DNA of 64,000 nt from Vicia villosa (GCF_029867415.1 NC_081186.1:102646753-102710752); one strand, 5' to 3'. Positions 10,871-23,766 are shown, counted from the stretch's first letter. Notes: generated by a model not told the origin, from the sequence alone. Numbers and translations: made by a program.

Positions 10871-12940
10871 TATTGACCAACACAACAAGATTTTTAGAGA
10901 ACACATAGACACCAGTCTAAAATTTTCACTTAACATTAAAGTGCTAATATTATTAATAATTATACAACTATTTATATAAAAATTAAATTATATATTCATG
11001 AAAAATATAAAATTAAACTCGTACTAGATTGACCATTTATATGAAGATACACACGTTTTTTTAGGTAAAAAGAAATATTGACTATAGGAAAGTATACTTA
11101 AACACAAAATCTCAATAAATGCAAAAGAAATGGTTTGAAATTTTTATGATATATAAGTAGTTACAAGAAATTTTTTCACCACTTGTTTATCATATGTGAA
11201 GATATTTATAAAGAACGAATATGACTATTTAATGAATTATCTTAAGAAAATTAATTAGCACCTCACCAAACCACAAAATTATAAATTTCTAGAACTTTTG
11301 ACTACAAACTGTTTGTCACCGATATCCATATTATTCATTGGAGTGTGCTTCATTGTGAGTTGAATTGTCTACAAACCAACTAATTATTTTTTATTTTTTA
11401 TCAATAAAAGAATATCTTAAAAGTATGTGTATTACTATTAATTAATTTTTTTTCCATACTGATAATGACCATTATGAATTGAAAATGACAAGGGCGACAA
11501 AAATTGTGGCTATTAAAACTTGTGCCAAAAGTTTTAGCTAGGCACGCAGCTTTGCCATTGTAGATCCATAAGTTGCTAACAATATCATTTGTTTACAATT
11601 TAAAACAAAGAACCATGCAAAAATTTGTCAGAATAAATTCAGCTTTTTTCATAGTCAATAGTTACAATGATCGTGAAATGGAAGATGATGAAATTAAATA
11701 TATAAAAATTTATTCAAAGGGGGACTACTTTTAGCCATGCTTGTTAGAATTTAATCAATGAATCAATCATGTCACGGTAAAAGCTACAAAACCAAGAAAG
11801 AAAAGTGTATTATTGCCATCATGTTATACAAGTACTTGAAATTATTTTTCTCTATTTCTCACACTCTCTTCCCATATGTGCAAGTTGATTATTAATATGG
11901 TTTTTTTCCCCTTATTTTCTAATTTTAAATGCAATTGTAAAGACTAATTGTTTAATACTGTAAAAAATTACAATGAGTATTAAAACAATATTTCAAAAAA
12001 ATTTAACAATACTTACACAAAACTGAATTCAAAAATTTATAACACCTCTATTTGTACTAATTGAATTCAATATATGGACTCTTTAATATATGGATTCTCT
12101 CCCTTGATTTAAGATAAAAATGTATAATCTTTACAAAGATTAGTATTAGATTATTAATTAAAAAAATTTGAGAAAATTACACTCAAGAGACAATAGCCCA
12201 TAGATAGATGTCCTCTATATTTATACATTAACATTGTCGCTATTAATTAAAAGGAATTTTAATGTCAAGAGATTAGTGAATATTTTAAAATTAGAGGGAT
12301 TATCAATTTCATTTTAACAAATTTCAAAGGAGGCGAGTGCAATTTATCAAAAAAAATTATAGAATGCAACCGTTGAATTAAATCCTCGATAAATAATTGA
12401 ATAATTTTATTTAGTTATTAAACCAAATTAAATTTAAATCTACAAATTTATTTGCCAACCTATGACATATTCATAACATTTTTCTCTATATTTTTCTCCT
12501 TTTAAGATGTAGATGGATTGAAATATTGAATGATAGTGCAAAAATCATTTTCCATTAAAAAGTTGAGAGAAACACACCATTTCCCACACTTTCCATTCAA
12601 TTTTTATAATTCAAAAGAAACAATACACTAACATGATAGAAAAATGAAAAGACAGAAAAAAAAGTTGAATTGTAATAAGACTCTATTAAGGAAAAACATG
12701 TGAAAACTTATGCTATTTACAAATAATACTCCTTTTTGCTTGTTGTTTCTATTCACCCTTTTTGTGTTTACTTTTGCAAGAAAATGGAAAGACAACTGTA
12801 GATGGGTATATTTCAAAATAAAAGTTTTTAGCAAAAAAAAAAAACTTTTTAAAAAAATAATAAAAATAATAATATTTTGTATAGTTGAGAAAAAGAACAG
12901 AGGAAAAGACAGAAAGTGCAACGTCAGAGTTTAGCAGTAG
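10871..12940. other. AT-rich intergenic DNA upstream of the IDD gene
   Basis: No gene or element recognised. The distal promoter of the IDD gene presumably lies in the last part. Reading frames near 12628-13030 are produced by A/T runs and have no domain. Confidence 0.5.
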
Positions 12941-13410
12941 GGTTCCCCTTTGGTTTGTGGTTTTGGACAAGCTCAGGGATTCCCTCTTCTCATCCATATC
13001 ATCTCTCTCTCTCTCTCTGAGTTCAAACAATAACCAAACTCTAAACTTTTGTTCATATTTGTGTGGCTATAGTTGGATTTTTCTTAGTAACATTATCAAC
13101 TAAGGTTTTTTCAAACCATGAACAACAACAAAGAAACATCTTCACTTCCATTTATCACTCTCTCTTGTTCCTTCTCTTAACCTCAAATAAAAAACAAAAC
13201 TTGTCTTTGGGTTCTTTTGTTCTCTTCTCTTCTCTTGTTTTTCTCTCTCAATCTCTCCACTATTCACTACTGTGTTCAACTATTCAGTCTATAACTTTTT
13301 TTTGTCTTTAGATCCAAAAAAAACAACATATGAAAAAAAAAAACACAAGATCTTTAGAGTTTAGTCTACAAGAACAAGATCCTTAGTTTCCTCAAACTTG
13401 CAGTTATAAC
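12941..13410 (+). promoter_or_regulatory. Core promoter and leader of the IDD gene, with two uORFs
   Basis: A pyrimidine-rich region, including a (CT)n run at about 13003-13019, precedes the IDD start codon. This is typical of plant 5' leaders. If the transcript starts near 12950-13000, the leader contains two short AUG-initiated frames: 13118-13180 (20 codons plus stop) and 13330-13386 (18 codons plus stop, beginning with a Lys run). The second ends 24 nt before the main ATG. The main ATG has A at -3 and G at +4, a strong context. The transcription start cannot be fixed from sequence. Confidence 0.5.
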
Positions 13411-13542
13411 ATGGTCAAAGGTTTAATGATGTTCCAACAACAACAATTGGTGGAAGAAAACATGTCAAATTTAACTTCTGCATCTGGTGAAGCTAGTGCT
13501 TCTTCTGGTAACAAAACTGAATTTGGAACAAGTTCTAGTTAC

Positions 13543-13580
<38 letters not shown>

Positions 13581-15590
13581 TCAACAGCAACAACACTTGG
13601 TTCCTCAAACTCAAACTCAATCTCAACCAATGAAGAAAAAGAGAAACCTCCCTGGTAACCCAGGTTAGTTTTTCCAACTTTTTTTTCTTCAAATTTCATA
13701 TTCATATTCAAAATCAAAACTTTTATAAATTTGATGAACATGGTTGTGTTAATTTTTCAGACCCTGAAGCTGAGGTTATAGCCATGTCACCGAAGAGTCT
13801 ACTAGCGAAAAACCGATTCATATGTGAGATCTGCAACAAAGGCTTCCAACGAGATCAAAATCTTCAGCTTCACAGAAGAGGCCACAACTTACCATGGAAG
13901 TTGAAGCAAAGAACAAGCAAAGAAATCAGGAAGAAAGTGTATGTATGTCCAGAAACATCATGTGTGCATCATGATCCATCAAGGGCTTTGGGAGATTTGA
14001 CTGGAATCAAGAAGCACTTTTGCAGAAAACACGGTGAGAAGAAGTGGAAATGTGAAAAGTGTTCAAAGAAATACGCTGTTCAATCTGATTGGAAAGCTCA
14101 TTCTAAAACATGTGGAACAAGAGAGTATAGATGTGACTGTGGAACTCTCTTCTCAAGGTAACAACAAAATCAATGTCATATGAGAATTTTTTTTTTCAAC
14201 AACATTCATTTATGGTTCTTCTGAACATGTTTGAATTGAATCCTAGGTTGACTTTAATGCATAAATTTCACATTTAATATTATATTATATAGTTTTTTTT
14301 TCACATTTATTTATTTTTAATTTCATACATTGCTGAAGAAGAAGATGAAGAAAAATGATATAAATGATAAATGATAAGACATTGATATAGCGCTCTCCCA
14401 TAATCACTTATTCCATTCTTTGGAAAAAGTGGAAATTCTAAGTTAGGAAAAATTTTAATGCACTACCTTATAATAGACTATTTGTCTTTAAAGTTATCAG
14501 AAAGTTTTTGTTGAAAAAGCATAGAGAAAGAGAAAAAGGGTAAATTTGTAATTTTAATTTATGATAATTTTTTTGTTGCAGGAGGGACAGTTTCATAACA
14601 CATAGAGCATTCTGTGATGCATTAGCAGAAGAAAGTGCAAGAGTTATAACAAATAATACAATTCCGATTATACCCTCATCACAATCACCATCATCTTCTC
14701 ATCATCCTCATCATCATCATCACATGATAAATCTACAAAATCAATTCAATAATCATAATCATAATCATAATCAACATCAAGAACAAGAGGTTCGTAATAA
14801 TTTTCCATTATTGAAAAAAGAACAACAACAACAACAACAACATCAAAGTTTTGATCTTTCGGAAATTCCACCTTGGCTTGGCCCACCAAATGTTGGTGAA
14901 ATCTCATCATCAATATTCTCTCAAACACAACAACATCAAGAAAACCCTAACCCTAATCTTGTTCATGTTCATGGGCCCACATTGCCTCCTTACCAAACAG
15001 TACCTTCCCCACACATGTCAGCTACTGCATTATTGCAGAAAGCAGCTCAGATGGGTGCAACTATGAATAGAACAGGTTCTGCTTCTTCACCAGCTATGAA
15101 TGCTATCAATGTTAGGTCCCACCAAGTTGATTCTCTCAACAATGTTTCTTCTGCTCATTTTGGTTTGAATTTGTTATCATCATCACGTGAACATGAACAT
15201 GAACATCAACATGAACATCAACAACAACAACAACAAAACACAACAACAGCTACAACAGCAGCAACAGCAACAACATCCTCATATCTTAGTAATATTCATG
15301 ATGTTATGTTTTCTTCTTCATCTCCTTCTGGATTTGAATCAACACAGTTTGATGAAATGTTTGGTGGCATTATGAATCCAAAGAAAGATCATCATGAGAG
15401 ACAGCCTAAAACAACGGCCGGCGATGACGGTGGTGGTGGCGGAGGAGGTGGTGGAAATGATGGACTGACTAGAGATTTCTTGGGGCTCAGGCCACTTTCT
15501 CATAGTGACATACTAAGCATGGCAGGGATTGGAAACTGCATGAATGATGAACAACAAAATCAATCTCAAAAGCCATTATGGCAAGGTTAG
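13411..15590 (+). CDS. IDD7: INDETERMINATE DOMAIN (IDD7-like) C2H2 zinc-finger transcription factor
   Basis: Three exons: 13411-13663, 13761-14157 and 14582-15590. All introns are GT-AG, and the sum is 1659 nt (552 aa plus stop). A basic KKKR nuclear signal lies at 75-78. The ID domain has four fingers: C106/C109/H122/H126, C147/C152/H170/H175, C182/C185/H198/C202 and C209/C211/H224/C228, all ligands intact. Exon 2 ends within Arg217. The C-terminal half has an IPPWL motif (312-316), MSATALLQKAAQMG (362-375) and TRDFLGL (513-519), family signatures. Gln, His, Asn and Gly runs fill the linkers. IDD proteins bind DNA in the nucleus and often partner DELLA or GRAS proteins; that is family knowledge. 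The N-terminal EENMSNLTSASGEAS recalls Arabidopsis IDD7, but IDD11 and IDD12 are close alternatives. The gene appears intact. Confidence 0.95.
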
Positions 15591-16359
15591 AATAGATCCA
15601 TAAAATACAAGATATTATGGATTATTTTTTGTTATATTTTTATTTATCTTTTTATATAATTTTTATTCTTTTTTATTTTCTTATGTTAATTTTGTTTATG
15701 ATTATTGATTAATATTTATCTTCCCAAAGGGGAGGACCTTTCTTTCTCCAATGATCCCTATTATATTTTCAATCCTTGTGTACTTATATTTAAGTAACTT
15801 TTAGTAATGAATAACAAAGATAGATAATAATTTTGGATGTGAGTGTGTGATATTTTTTTTATTAGAGATGTGTGTAAAACTGTTATTTTCCAGCTTTTTC
15901 TTCTTATTTTGCTGTTTTGTTCCCACCCAGTTTGATACAGATTGTCCGTTGTATATTAAGGGTGAGTACCCATTGTTTCTCTTTAATATATTTGGTTGAA
16001 TGCTTATCAAGAATCGGTTGTTTTCTAAATCGTTTCTTATAAAATTGTGTATAAACGCTGAGTTGATTGGCCACCCTCTCTTTATTTTATTGACAATTAG
16101 TGGGCATCCCTTAAGTCCCAATAGTTTAGTTTAGTTGAAAATGATTTTATTTTTCTAAAAAACTTGTATAAACTCAAATATATATGTGGGTGAGAGAGAT
16201 TTGACATAGGTTTGTGGAGGAATTCTTGCATGAAATCATACATTCACATTCTTAGAAGAAAAAAAAAAAATAAGGAGTGAGTAAAATTTCAATTTATTTA
16301 AATTTTAATTTTTTATTTGGATTCATGTTTTCCATTTTATGCTAGGCATTTTACCTTGG
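15591..16359. other. 3' flank of the IDD gene
   Basis: Contains the 3' untranslated region (T-rich, roughly to 15830) and then unassigned sequence. No further gene seen. Confidence 0.5.
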
Positions 16360-16717
<358 letters not shown>

Positions 16718-16869
16718 GATAAGTTAGGTTAGACAGGTGATTTAGGGGTTAATTAGGATTTGGAAGAGATAAGCTTCTTCTGAAGTGGTGGTGTTCTCCT
16801 TGTTGTTTGATAGAATAGACTGTCGACTAGACAAAATTTAATTAGGCATCATATTTTATACACCGATAT

Positions 16870-17150
16870 TAGTTAGGGGTGTGCACTGCGTTTAGGGCGG
16901 GTGGAGTCTGCAACTTACTTGTTTGTCCACTGTGGAGTTTCCTCCTCAAAATCTTACTAGGTGTTTAGGTGTGTGGGTATGCATATACTTTTTCCACGCT
17001 CGATCTTGAGGTTTTCAAAGTTTTTCATGATTTTGGTAAGGGAGAAGAGGCGTTTTGAAATTGTTATATTGGTATCGATCTACTTCTATAGATGTTTTGT
17101 CGTGTTGTAATTTTATCATATTTGAGTTCTTCAAATAAGTCTCTCACTCA
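16870..17150 (+). pseudogene. Short LINE 3'-region relic
   Basis: CGCTCGATCTTGAGGTTTTC and its surroundings match the LINE relic at about 23050-23150 in the same orientation. No longer coding. Confidence 0.45.
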
Positions 17151-17159
17151 CTCTTAAGT

Positions 17160-17900
17160 TGAAAATTAGTTTTCTTGCATAAAATGGACATTGACTAAAG
17201 TCAACACAATTGAATCGAATTAAAGATTTGGTTTATTCAAATCAAATAGTGTTATTTAGCATGATTTGAATCGTGAGTAGTTATGATTCAAATAATGAAC
17301 TTTCATGATTTTCCAATACTGAATTCGGCAAAAACATTATTTGAATCATGATTCCATCTGATTCGAATCATCAGCACTTCTTTTGGAAAAAAAGCTCAAT
17401 GCCATAAACGTGACTCGAATCAAGGTTTCGTGTGATTCAAATCGCATGACTCAAATCATGTTTTGAATCACATATCGAATATTTTTCAATTTTTATTAGT
17501 TGATTAGATTCTTCTCATATCTTGAATAGAATAATTTTTCATGCATCTGACTCCAATCAAACAGTCATTAATACACTGTTTTTGTGCCTCGTCTATAACC
17601 CATATATAAGACTTTTTTCTCTTAAATTTTCAAAATAACTTTTGATAATTTTGGTTGTTCATCATTCACACATTCATTTCCCTCTAAAAGAAATATTGAA
17701 GAAAAACTTTTTTTAGACTTAATCTTTTGAGTGAGAAACTTTGGTTTGTGTCAGATTTTCTGAAATTTCATCTTCTACCTCTAATTCATGTGAAGGAAGA
17801 TATATCTAATCTTAGTTTACTTAAATATTTTTTCTAGATAAAATTTTTTGTGCTAACAATTTTTTGTGCAACAATTTACATTGTTTATCATCTTTATTGG
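17160..17900 (+). repeat. Diverged LTR-like repeat, copy 1
   Basis: About 17480-17790 matches 19268-19563 as a diverged direct repeat, sharing GTTGTTCATCATTCACAC and TTTTCTGAAATTTCATCTTC. Upstream it holds several GATTCGAATCA-like palindromic words. It looks like part of an old LTR. No coding region seen. Confidence 0.55.
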
Positions 17901-17950
17901 TATGATTGTTAATATCCTTAATCTTATTAATTGTCATATTTTCTTAATAT

Positions 17951-18982
17951 CTTGGACCCGCGTGGCGAAGATGCTTCGACTAAGTGCTCCAAGCTCTGCC
18001 CGGCCATAGCTCTTTCGGGAAAAGTGACTTCCGACATTGCCGAGGGTTCAAGGTGATGCAACATTGAGAAATAAACCCAGAATTCGTACTTTGAAAGAGC
18101 CTGTATTCTATTAAAGAGAGCCTGTATTCTATTAAAGAGAGCCTGTATTCTATTATGGCACCTTTACCTTCTTAAGGTCCTCACATCATCGGACCACTGC
18201 TCTGGCATCCCCATTTGAGTGTTCAGGTTCGTCCACTGGGATGGCCTTGTCATCATCATGTTTAACTGGAGAGATGGACCGTGGAGCATCTTCTCGACCT
18301 GGAGGAAGATCCCGGATTGTGACATAAGATGGAGATGCGACAGACGCTCACATATCGCTTCCTATATTAGACTTCCATTTCAAGAAAGAATGAGCCTTCT
18401 TTCTCGATTCCTGCTTTAATTTGCTTGGATCGTCTTTCTCCGCTTGCATGGGCACATACAGATCGTCGCTACCTTCAAATTGCTTACTCTATCGCGGGTG
18501 AGGTACTATCTATCAAAAAAAGCAAATTGCTACTTCCCCTCAGCTTGCCTTCTTTGTTGTCAAGTTGCAGCATAGCCCCCTTTTTCTCTGTATAGGCAAC
18601 TCCAATTCTATTGATTTTCCTTATTTATGGTTGAGTGTGCCTTCTAATAAAACCCACGGTCTACATAGACAAGCTCTGAACCTGGGCAAGGACTCGACAT
18701 CAAACCACATGTAATTCTCGGACCAAAAATATGTATACTAACTCATCAAAGAGGTTTCTCCCAGCCCATTCTAAGAGTCCTACTGAACTCTCACCCTCCT
18801 CCCCAGGGTTCGAACTACCCGGAGCATTCCCCGGCCTTTCTTCAAGGCCGGTGTCCCGTGTTCGAAGAAATCGCTAAATACGCTTAACACACATTCTTTG
18901 GACTCACCCCCTCCCTTATAGTTGGCCCTCTGAACACCATTAAACTTACGAAGAAAGAGACTAGGAACTGTCTTTTGAGGAA
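17951..18982. other. GC-richer island, possible mitochondrial DNA insertion (NUMT)
   Basis: Base composition jumps: sample lines at 18181-18240 and 18421-18480 are 55% and 48% GC, against about 22% at 19081-19140. The texture (unmethylated-looking CpG-containing sequence, no TE motifs, no plant nuclear gene structure) resembles intergenic plant mitochondrial DNA. It contains a 21-bp tandem repeat and a minus-strand frame at 18780-19016 with no domain I recognise. It lies between two diverged copies of an LTR-like repeat. Organelle origin is inference from composition. Confidence 0.5.
18094..18154. repeat. 21-bp tandem repeat, three copies
   Basis: Unit AGAGAGCCTGTATTCTATTA plus A. Copies start at about 18094, 18115 and 18136, inside the GC-richer island. 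Confidence 0.9.
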
Positions 18983-19019
18983 AAAAAGTTTTTAATTTGT
19001 CTGATATGTTGCTCATAGA

Positions 19020-19950
19020 TGATCATTTGTTTTTACTATATGTGATCATTTTATAGTTTTATATATGCATATCATATTACATCGTAATCATTCATTGTCA
19101 TAAAAATAATCTTTTCCTTCTACATTAATTTTTCAAAATGATTTTTCTCTCCCTTATAATTTTTCTTGGGATTAAAAAAATTAATTTTGTGTACATTGTT
19201 TACATTATTTTTGTTTGTTTGTAAGATTCTGATCATGTAACTTAAATCATGATTGAGTTCCAGTTTGGATATTATCAATTTTTGTCACTTGATTCGATTC
19301 TTCTTATTTGTTGTCTTAAATCATTTTTATGCATTTAACTAGAATCAAATAGTCATTTAAACATTTTTTGGCCTCTTATCTAGCATATATGTAAACTTTT
19401 TTTCTGCTTAAATTTTTTAAATAAACTTTGATAAATTTTGTTGTTCATCATTCACACGTAAGAGAAACCTTAAAGAAAAATCTTTTTAAGAGTCAATCTT
19501 TTGATTGAGACACTTTGTTTTGTGTCAAATTTTCTGAAATTTCATCTTCTACCTCAAACACTAAACACCACTGACGAGTATGAGTGTTGCTCAATTACAA
19601 GAGAAAGTCTGAGAGTTCTTGTTGTGTATGGGATTCAAGTGAGGTGCTAATGGTTTAGTGAATGCTTTCAAAATAGAAATTAGTTTTTTTAGTGATTTCC
19701 ATTGAAGACAAAGAAGAAGTCTTCTCTAATGAAGATTTGGAGTTTCTAGCATATTACATCGGTTCAAAGACTCGGACAAGGTAATCTTGGTAGAATCGAG
19801 TGAAGATTACTACTAAAAAGGAGCTTTAATTGCTTGTGATTTGTGAAGGAGAATCAACTTAAGATCGTCGATCTTGAAGATATTAGAAGCGTTATGAATT
19901 GTATCAAGTTGAAGAAGAATAAAAATTTAGAATTGTATAATTTAGTGATT
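19020..19950 (+). repeat. Diverged LTR-like repeat, copy 2 with R-U5-like tail
   Basis: The copy at 19268-19563 pairs with 17480-17790. The following segment, ending with TTGTGAAGGAGAATC and GTATCAAGTTGAAGAAG words, resembles the U5 side of legume copia LTRs. No ORF. Confidence 0.5.
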
Positions 19951-20146
19951 AAGTATAAGCATTTCATATTATTAATAACATTAAAACAAAAGGATAAAAA
20001 TTCCTAAGAAATTATTATTTCATTTAAAAGTACAATTTTTAATTATGTAATATGAAACAAACGAATAATCGATTAATTTAAGTCGAAAAATCAATATTTT
20101 ATTTCATATTGATGTTTGTTTCTTTTTTTAATTTACATTAATTTAT

Positions 20147-20147
20147 C

Positions 20148-20219
<72 letters not shown>
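20147..20219. repeat. (ATT)n microsatellite
   Basis: About 24 uninterrupted ATT units. The minus-strand reading frame through it (poly-Asn) is an artefact of the repeat. Confidence 0.97.
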
Positions 20220-20289
20220 GTCTATTGCAAACAAAAATCTGAGTATAAAATAGAACTTTAAGTATTTTCAGTGAAGAGTTTAAAGGTAG

Positions 20290-20445
20290 TGCACTGACAG
20301 TGTAAACTAATTTTACACATACAACCAATCAAAATCCTTACACTTGCCATGTCATATTAGTTTTTTTAAATTAAAATTGTGTTTTAATTGGATACATGGT
20401 GGTGATTGGTTGACACTGTAAAAAATATTTTACACTGTCAGTGCA
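20290..20445. mobile_element. Small MITE with TGCACTGACAGTGTAAA ends
   Basis: Inverted repeat about 25-30 bp long: TGCACTGACAGTGTAAA on the left and its complement TTTACACTGTCAGTGCA on the right, 156 bp overall, no ORF. The target duplication is too short or decayed to call, so the superfamily is left open. Confidence 0.75.
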
Positions 20446-21144
20446 TATCCCCTTTTCACATACAAATTATTTACAATAGACAGAGTATCAGAGAAAGAAA
20501 AAAAGAAGAAAAAAAAAATTTATAGGTTAAGATTTGTATTTCCTCCCAACACGTTTTTCTTGAAATGCAAAAAATACATAAATGACTACAACATTATACA
20601 CATGAATATTTCAGTTTTAATATTAAGGACTGAGTTAGTCCCATAGAAAATGCATAGTTTTTTTTTTTATTATTATTATTAAAATAGATTAAATTAGTAA
20701 TTATGTTGTGAGAGTTTTGTTGTCATCTCATGTATGTCCCACTCCCACTCAATGCGACTTTCAACTATTGTGTTCACAAGTTTACTGTAACTAGGACTTC
20801 CAAATAAAAAATACAGTAACATCTTTTATTATATCATAGCTGGAACATAATTTAAAATGGCACTATTTTGTCTTTGACAAATTAAGTAAGGTGGAATATC
20901 CAAGACAATATCAAAACAACAAGATGAAGACAAAATAACAAGAGTTGGCGACACATGTGCATGTAACAACAATAATATATCTAAGAGTCTGATTACGGCA
21001 AGTATAAATATATTGTCCAAGTATAAAGTTTCTTATAAAGTATATGGACATAGATGGGTATAGAGCACATGAAAAAGGCATTGGATTCTTTGTAATTAGG
21101 GAGGATTCATCTCATATATTATATGTGGCTGATTTAGAAAATGA
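20446..21144. other. Unassigned AT-rich stretch
   Basis: Nothing recognised beyond simple A/T runs. Confidence 0.4.
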
Positions 21145-21146
21145 AT

Positions 21147-21383
21147 TATTGATTTATAATTGTATAAGTATTATTTTCATTAATTTTATAGTATACATAT
21201 TATTTTCACTTATTCTTATATAAATTTCTTAAAATAAAATATGAATAAAATAAGTGAGAAATCATTTTCACGGTAAAGTAAACAATTGAGAATTTAGGGC
21301 GTCATTTTAGCTAGGTATGACCCTCGTGTGTATTTTTCTCTAATGGGAGGAAGATCGTTGAAATGCAGAAAGGCTTCTTACTG
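21147..21383. repeat. ~240-bp direct repeat, copy 1
   Basis: Matches 22178-22420 nearly base for base, including AGCTAGGTATGACCCTC and GCAGAAAGGCTTCTTACTG. Copy 2 continues into a LINE relic, so copy 1 is a duplicated piece of that LINE flank. Confidence 0.85.
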
Positions 21384-22176
21384 ACTTATAGTCAAATTCT
21401 ATTAGTATCAAATTTTATTGATTCACATATTTTTGTAAATGATATCTAAACAAAAATAATATTTGTATATTGGAAAAAATCTATTATTGTTCTAAATATA
21501 TTTATATATGAAAAATGGTATTTATGATCCAAAAAAATTTTATTGAAAAAAGTTATACGGAAAAAAGTTATTATTGATCTAAATATTTTTATGTAAACGA
21601 TACCTAAATATAAATAATAATTGTATATGAAAAAAATCTATTAATGATCTAAATATTTTTATCTATATGAAAAATGATATTTATGATCCAAAAATATTTT
21701 ATTCAAAAAAGGTATACAGGAAAAAAATTATTATTGATCTAAATATTTTTATATACGGAAATTTACAATTGATTTAGATATTTTTGTAAACGATACATAA
21801 ACATAAATAATATTTATATATGAAAAAAATCTATTAATTATCTAAATATTTTTATATATGAAAAGTGGTATTTGTGATCTAAAAGATTTTGATTCAAAAA
21901 TAGTATACGGGAAAAATTTTATCATTAAATTAAATATTTTTATATACGAAAATTTACTATTGATCCAGATATTTTTCTAAATGATACATTAATATAAATA
22001 ATACTTGTAAACGGGAAAAATCTATTATTAATCTAAATATTTTTATATACAAAAAATGATATTTATGATTTAAAAATTTTTATTCAAATTTTGATTTTGA
22101 TTTAAAATAAATATATTATATAAACAAATACGCGTACCAAACCAGAACCCGTGTGTATGCACGAGTTTGTTACTAG
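21384..22176 (+). mobile_element. Helitron-ended satellite array, copy A
   Basis: The right end reads CCCGTGTGTATGCACGAG, then CTAG followed by T. This is a short hairpin about 10 nt before CTRR-T, the 3' terminus of Helitrons. The body is a tandem array: the marker word GGTATTTATG (or near variant) recurs at 21517, 21676, 21867 and 22058. The same unit family forms the array at 35.4-36.7 kb. The 5' end is not clear (about 21384-21410). No Rep/helicase coding. Confidence 0.65.
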
Positions 22177-22177
22177 T

Positions 22178-22420
22178 TATTTATTTATAATTGTATAAGT
22201 ATTATTTTCATTAATTTTATAGTATACATATTATTTTCACTTATTCTTATATAAATTTCTTAAAATAAAATATGAATAAAATAAGTGAGAAATCATTTTC
22301 ACGGTAAAGTAAGAAATCTTTCTATTGAGAATTTAGGGCATCATTTTAGCTAGGTATGACCCTCATGTGTATTTTTCTCTGATGGGAGGAAGGTCGTTGA
22401 AGTGCAGAAAGGCTTCTTAC
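22178..22420. repeat. ~240-bp direct repeat, copy 2
   Basis: Second copy of 21147-21383, beginning directly at the Helitron 3' junction and running into the LINE relic. Confidence 0.85.
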
Positions 22421-23220
22421 TGGTGGATAGGAGTTTCTCTTTATTTGACATTTGATCAACAAACTAGTTTGCCTCTTCTTATACTAAGGTGGTTGGGAAT
22501 TACCTAAAAACTATATTTTGACAAAAATTTTGGGTGAGGTAAACCTATTATATGTCTCTTTTGAGAGATTATTCCATATCTCTAAGCAAAAGTCTCTACT
22601 AGTGTGGTTGATAAGAATCTGAATGGAGACCTTATGGATTTGGAATTTTATGTGGAGGCGCTTTCTCCTTGTTTAGGAGAAAAAGGTCCTAGCAAAGTTA
22701 CTTAATTTTATTGGTGGAATGGTTAAGCAAGTTTAAGAGGATCCTTAGTCATGGGAATATGATCCCTCTGGAGGATTATTCGGTGAGGAATGCTTATTTT
22801 AGGCTGTCTACATTAGCGGTAGGGGATGAGGTAGCCTTATTCGACTTATTTTAGGGTTGTCTAGAATTTTGAATAGTTGGGTCTTCTGAATTGGTTGTAT
22901 TTTCATGGCAGTTGATATATGATAGATTGTCAACTAGGAAACATCTCTTTATGCTTCAAATTATGACAATAGATGGGGAAGCGAGGTGTGCATGTTTTTA
23001 AAAGAGGTGGAGAATGTAGACCACTTATTTGTCCAATGTAAGATTGTCTCGTTGATCAGGTATAAGGTGCTTACATGGATGGGTATGTGTATACCTCTTC
23101 GGCGCTCGATCTTAGAGGTTTTCAAGGTTTTTGTCAAGGTAAGACGATGCTTTTAGGTCTGGTCTTAATCTAGAATTTACTAGTCTGGAATATTTGAAAA
23201 ATACGTAATAAAGTTTTTTT
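22421..23220 (+). pseudogene. LINE retrotransposon relic (3' part, zf-RVT)
   Basis: Plus-strand readings YSVRNAYFRLS and VFSWQLIYDRLSTRKHLF are the hallmark of the zf-RVT region at the end of plant LINE ORF2. They are interrupted by stops and frameshifts. The upstream reverse transcriptase is missing. It ends near a T-rich stretch at about 23210-23222. Confidence 0.8.
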
Positions 23221-23766
23221 TTACCGAGAAAGATGGATCGTTAATCACTAGATGACTTCGATTATTTATCCGACTTGTATTAGAATAGAGTATGTAGATG
23301 TATGATGCTATAATGCGCATGAGTATGTTAAGCTATGTTCATGACTATAAAAGGTAGTTAGTTAAGTGAATAACTAACTTTGAGTTAGTTACAACCATTC
23401 TTAAGTAGTCATAGTGTATAGAAAAGTGAGGGATCTTGTAATGATTTTCAACTCAATGAAACACAAAGCAAGCAAATCTTACATAGCATTGGTGAAACTC
23501 TTTCTCGCTCTCTCTTCTTCATAAGCAATGTTTCATCATCAATCTCGAGTTTTTCCCATTGATGAAGCTTCAAATAAGCTGCATTGCAAACAATTTCTAG
23601 AGGTTTCAAAGAAACTACAACTTATTTTATGAGTCGATTTTGCTTCATAGAAGTTGTGACTGATCTTGTGCTCATGTTATCATCATCAAGTTTCAAAATT
23701 CAAATAAGCTACTCACTCTCTGCATAGTTAGATTCAACCTGCATTTTGATTTTAACATAAACATCA

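Noticed and set aside
13063..13311. 82-codon frame in the IDD leader
   Set aside because: It begins with GTG, not ATG, and is a low-complexity pyrimidine-rich leader reading.
18219..19016. Frames at 18219-18419 (+) and 18780-19016 (-) as genes
   Set aside because: No recognisable domain. They arise from the GC-richer island, which looks like non-coding DNA of possibly organellar origin.
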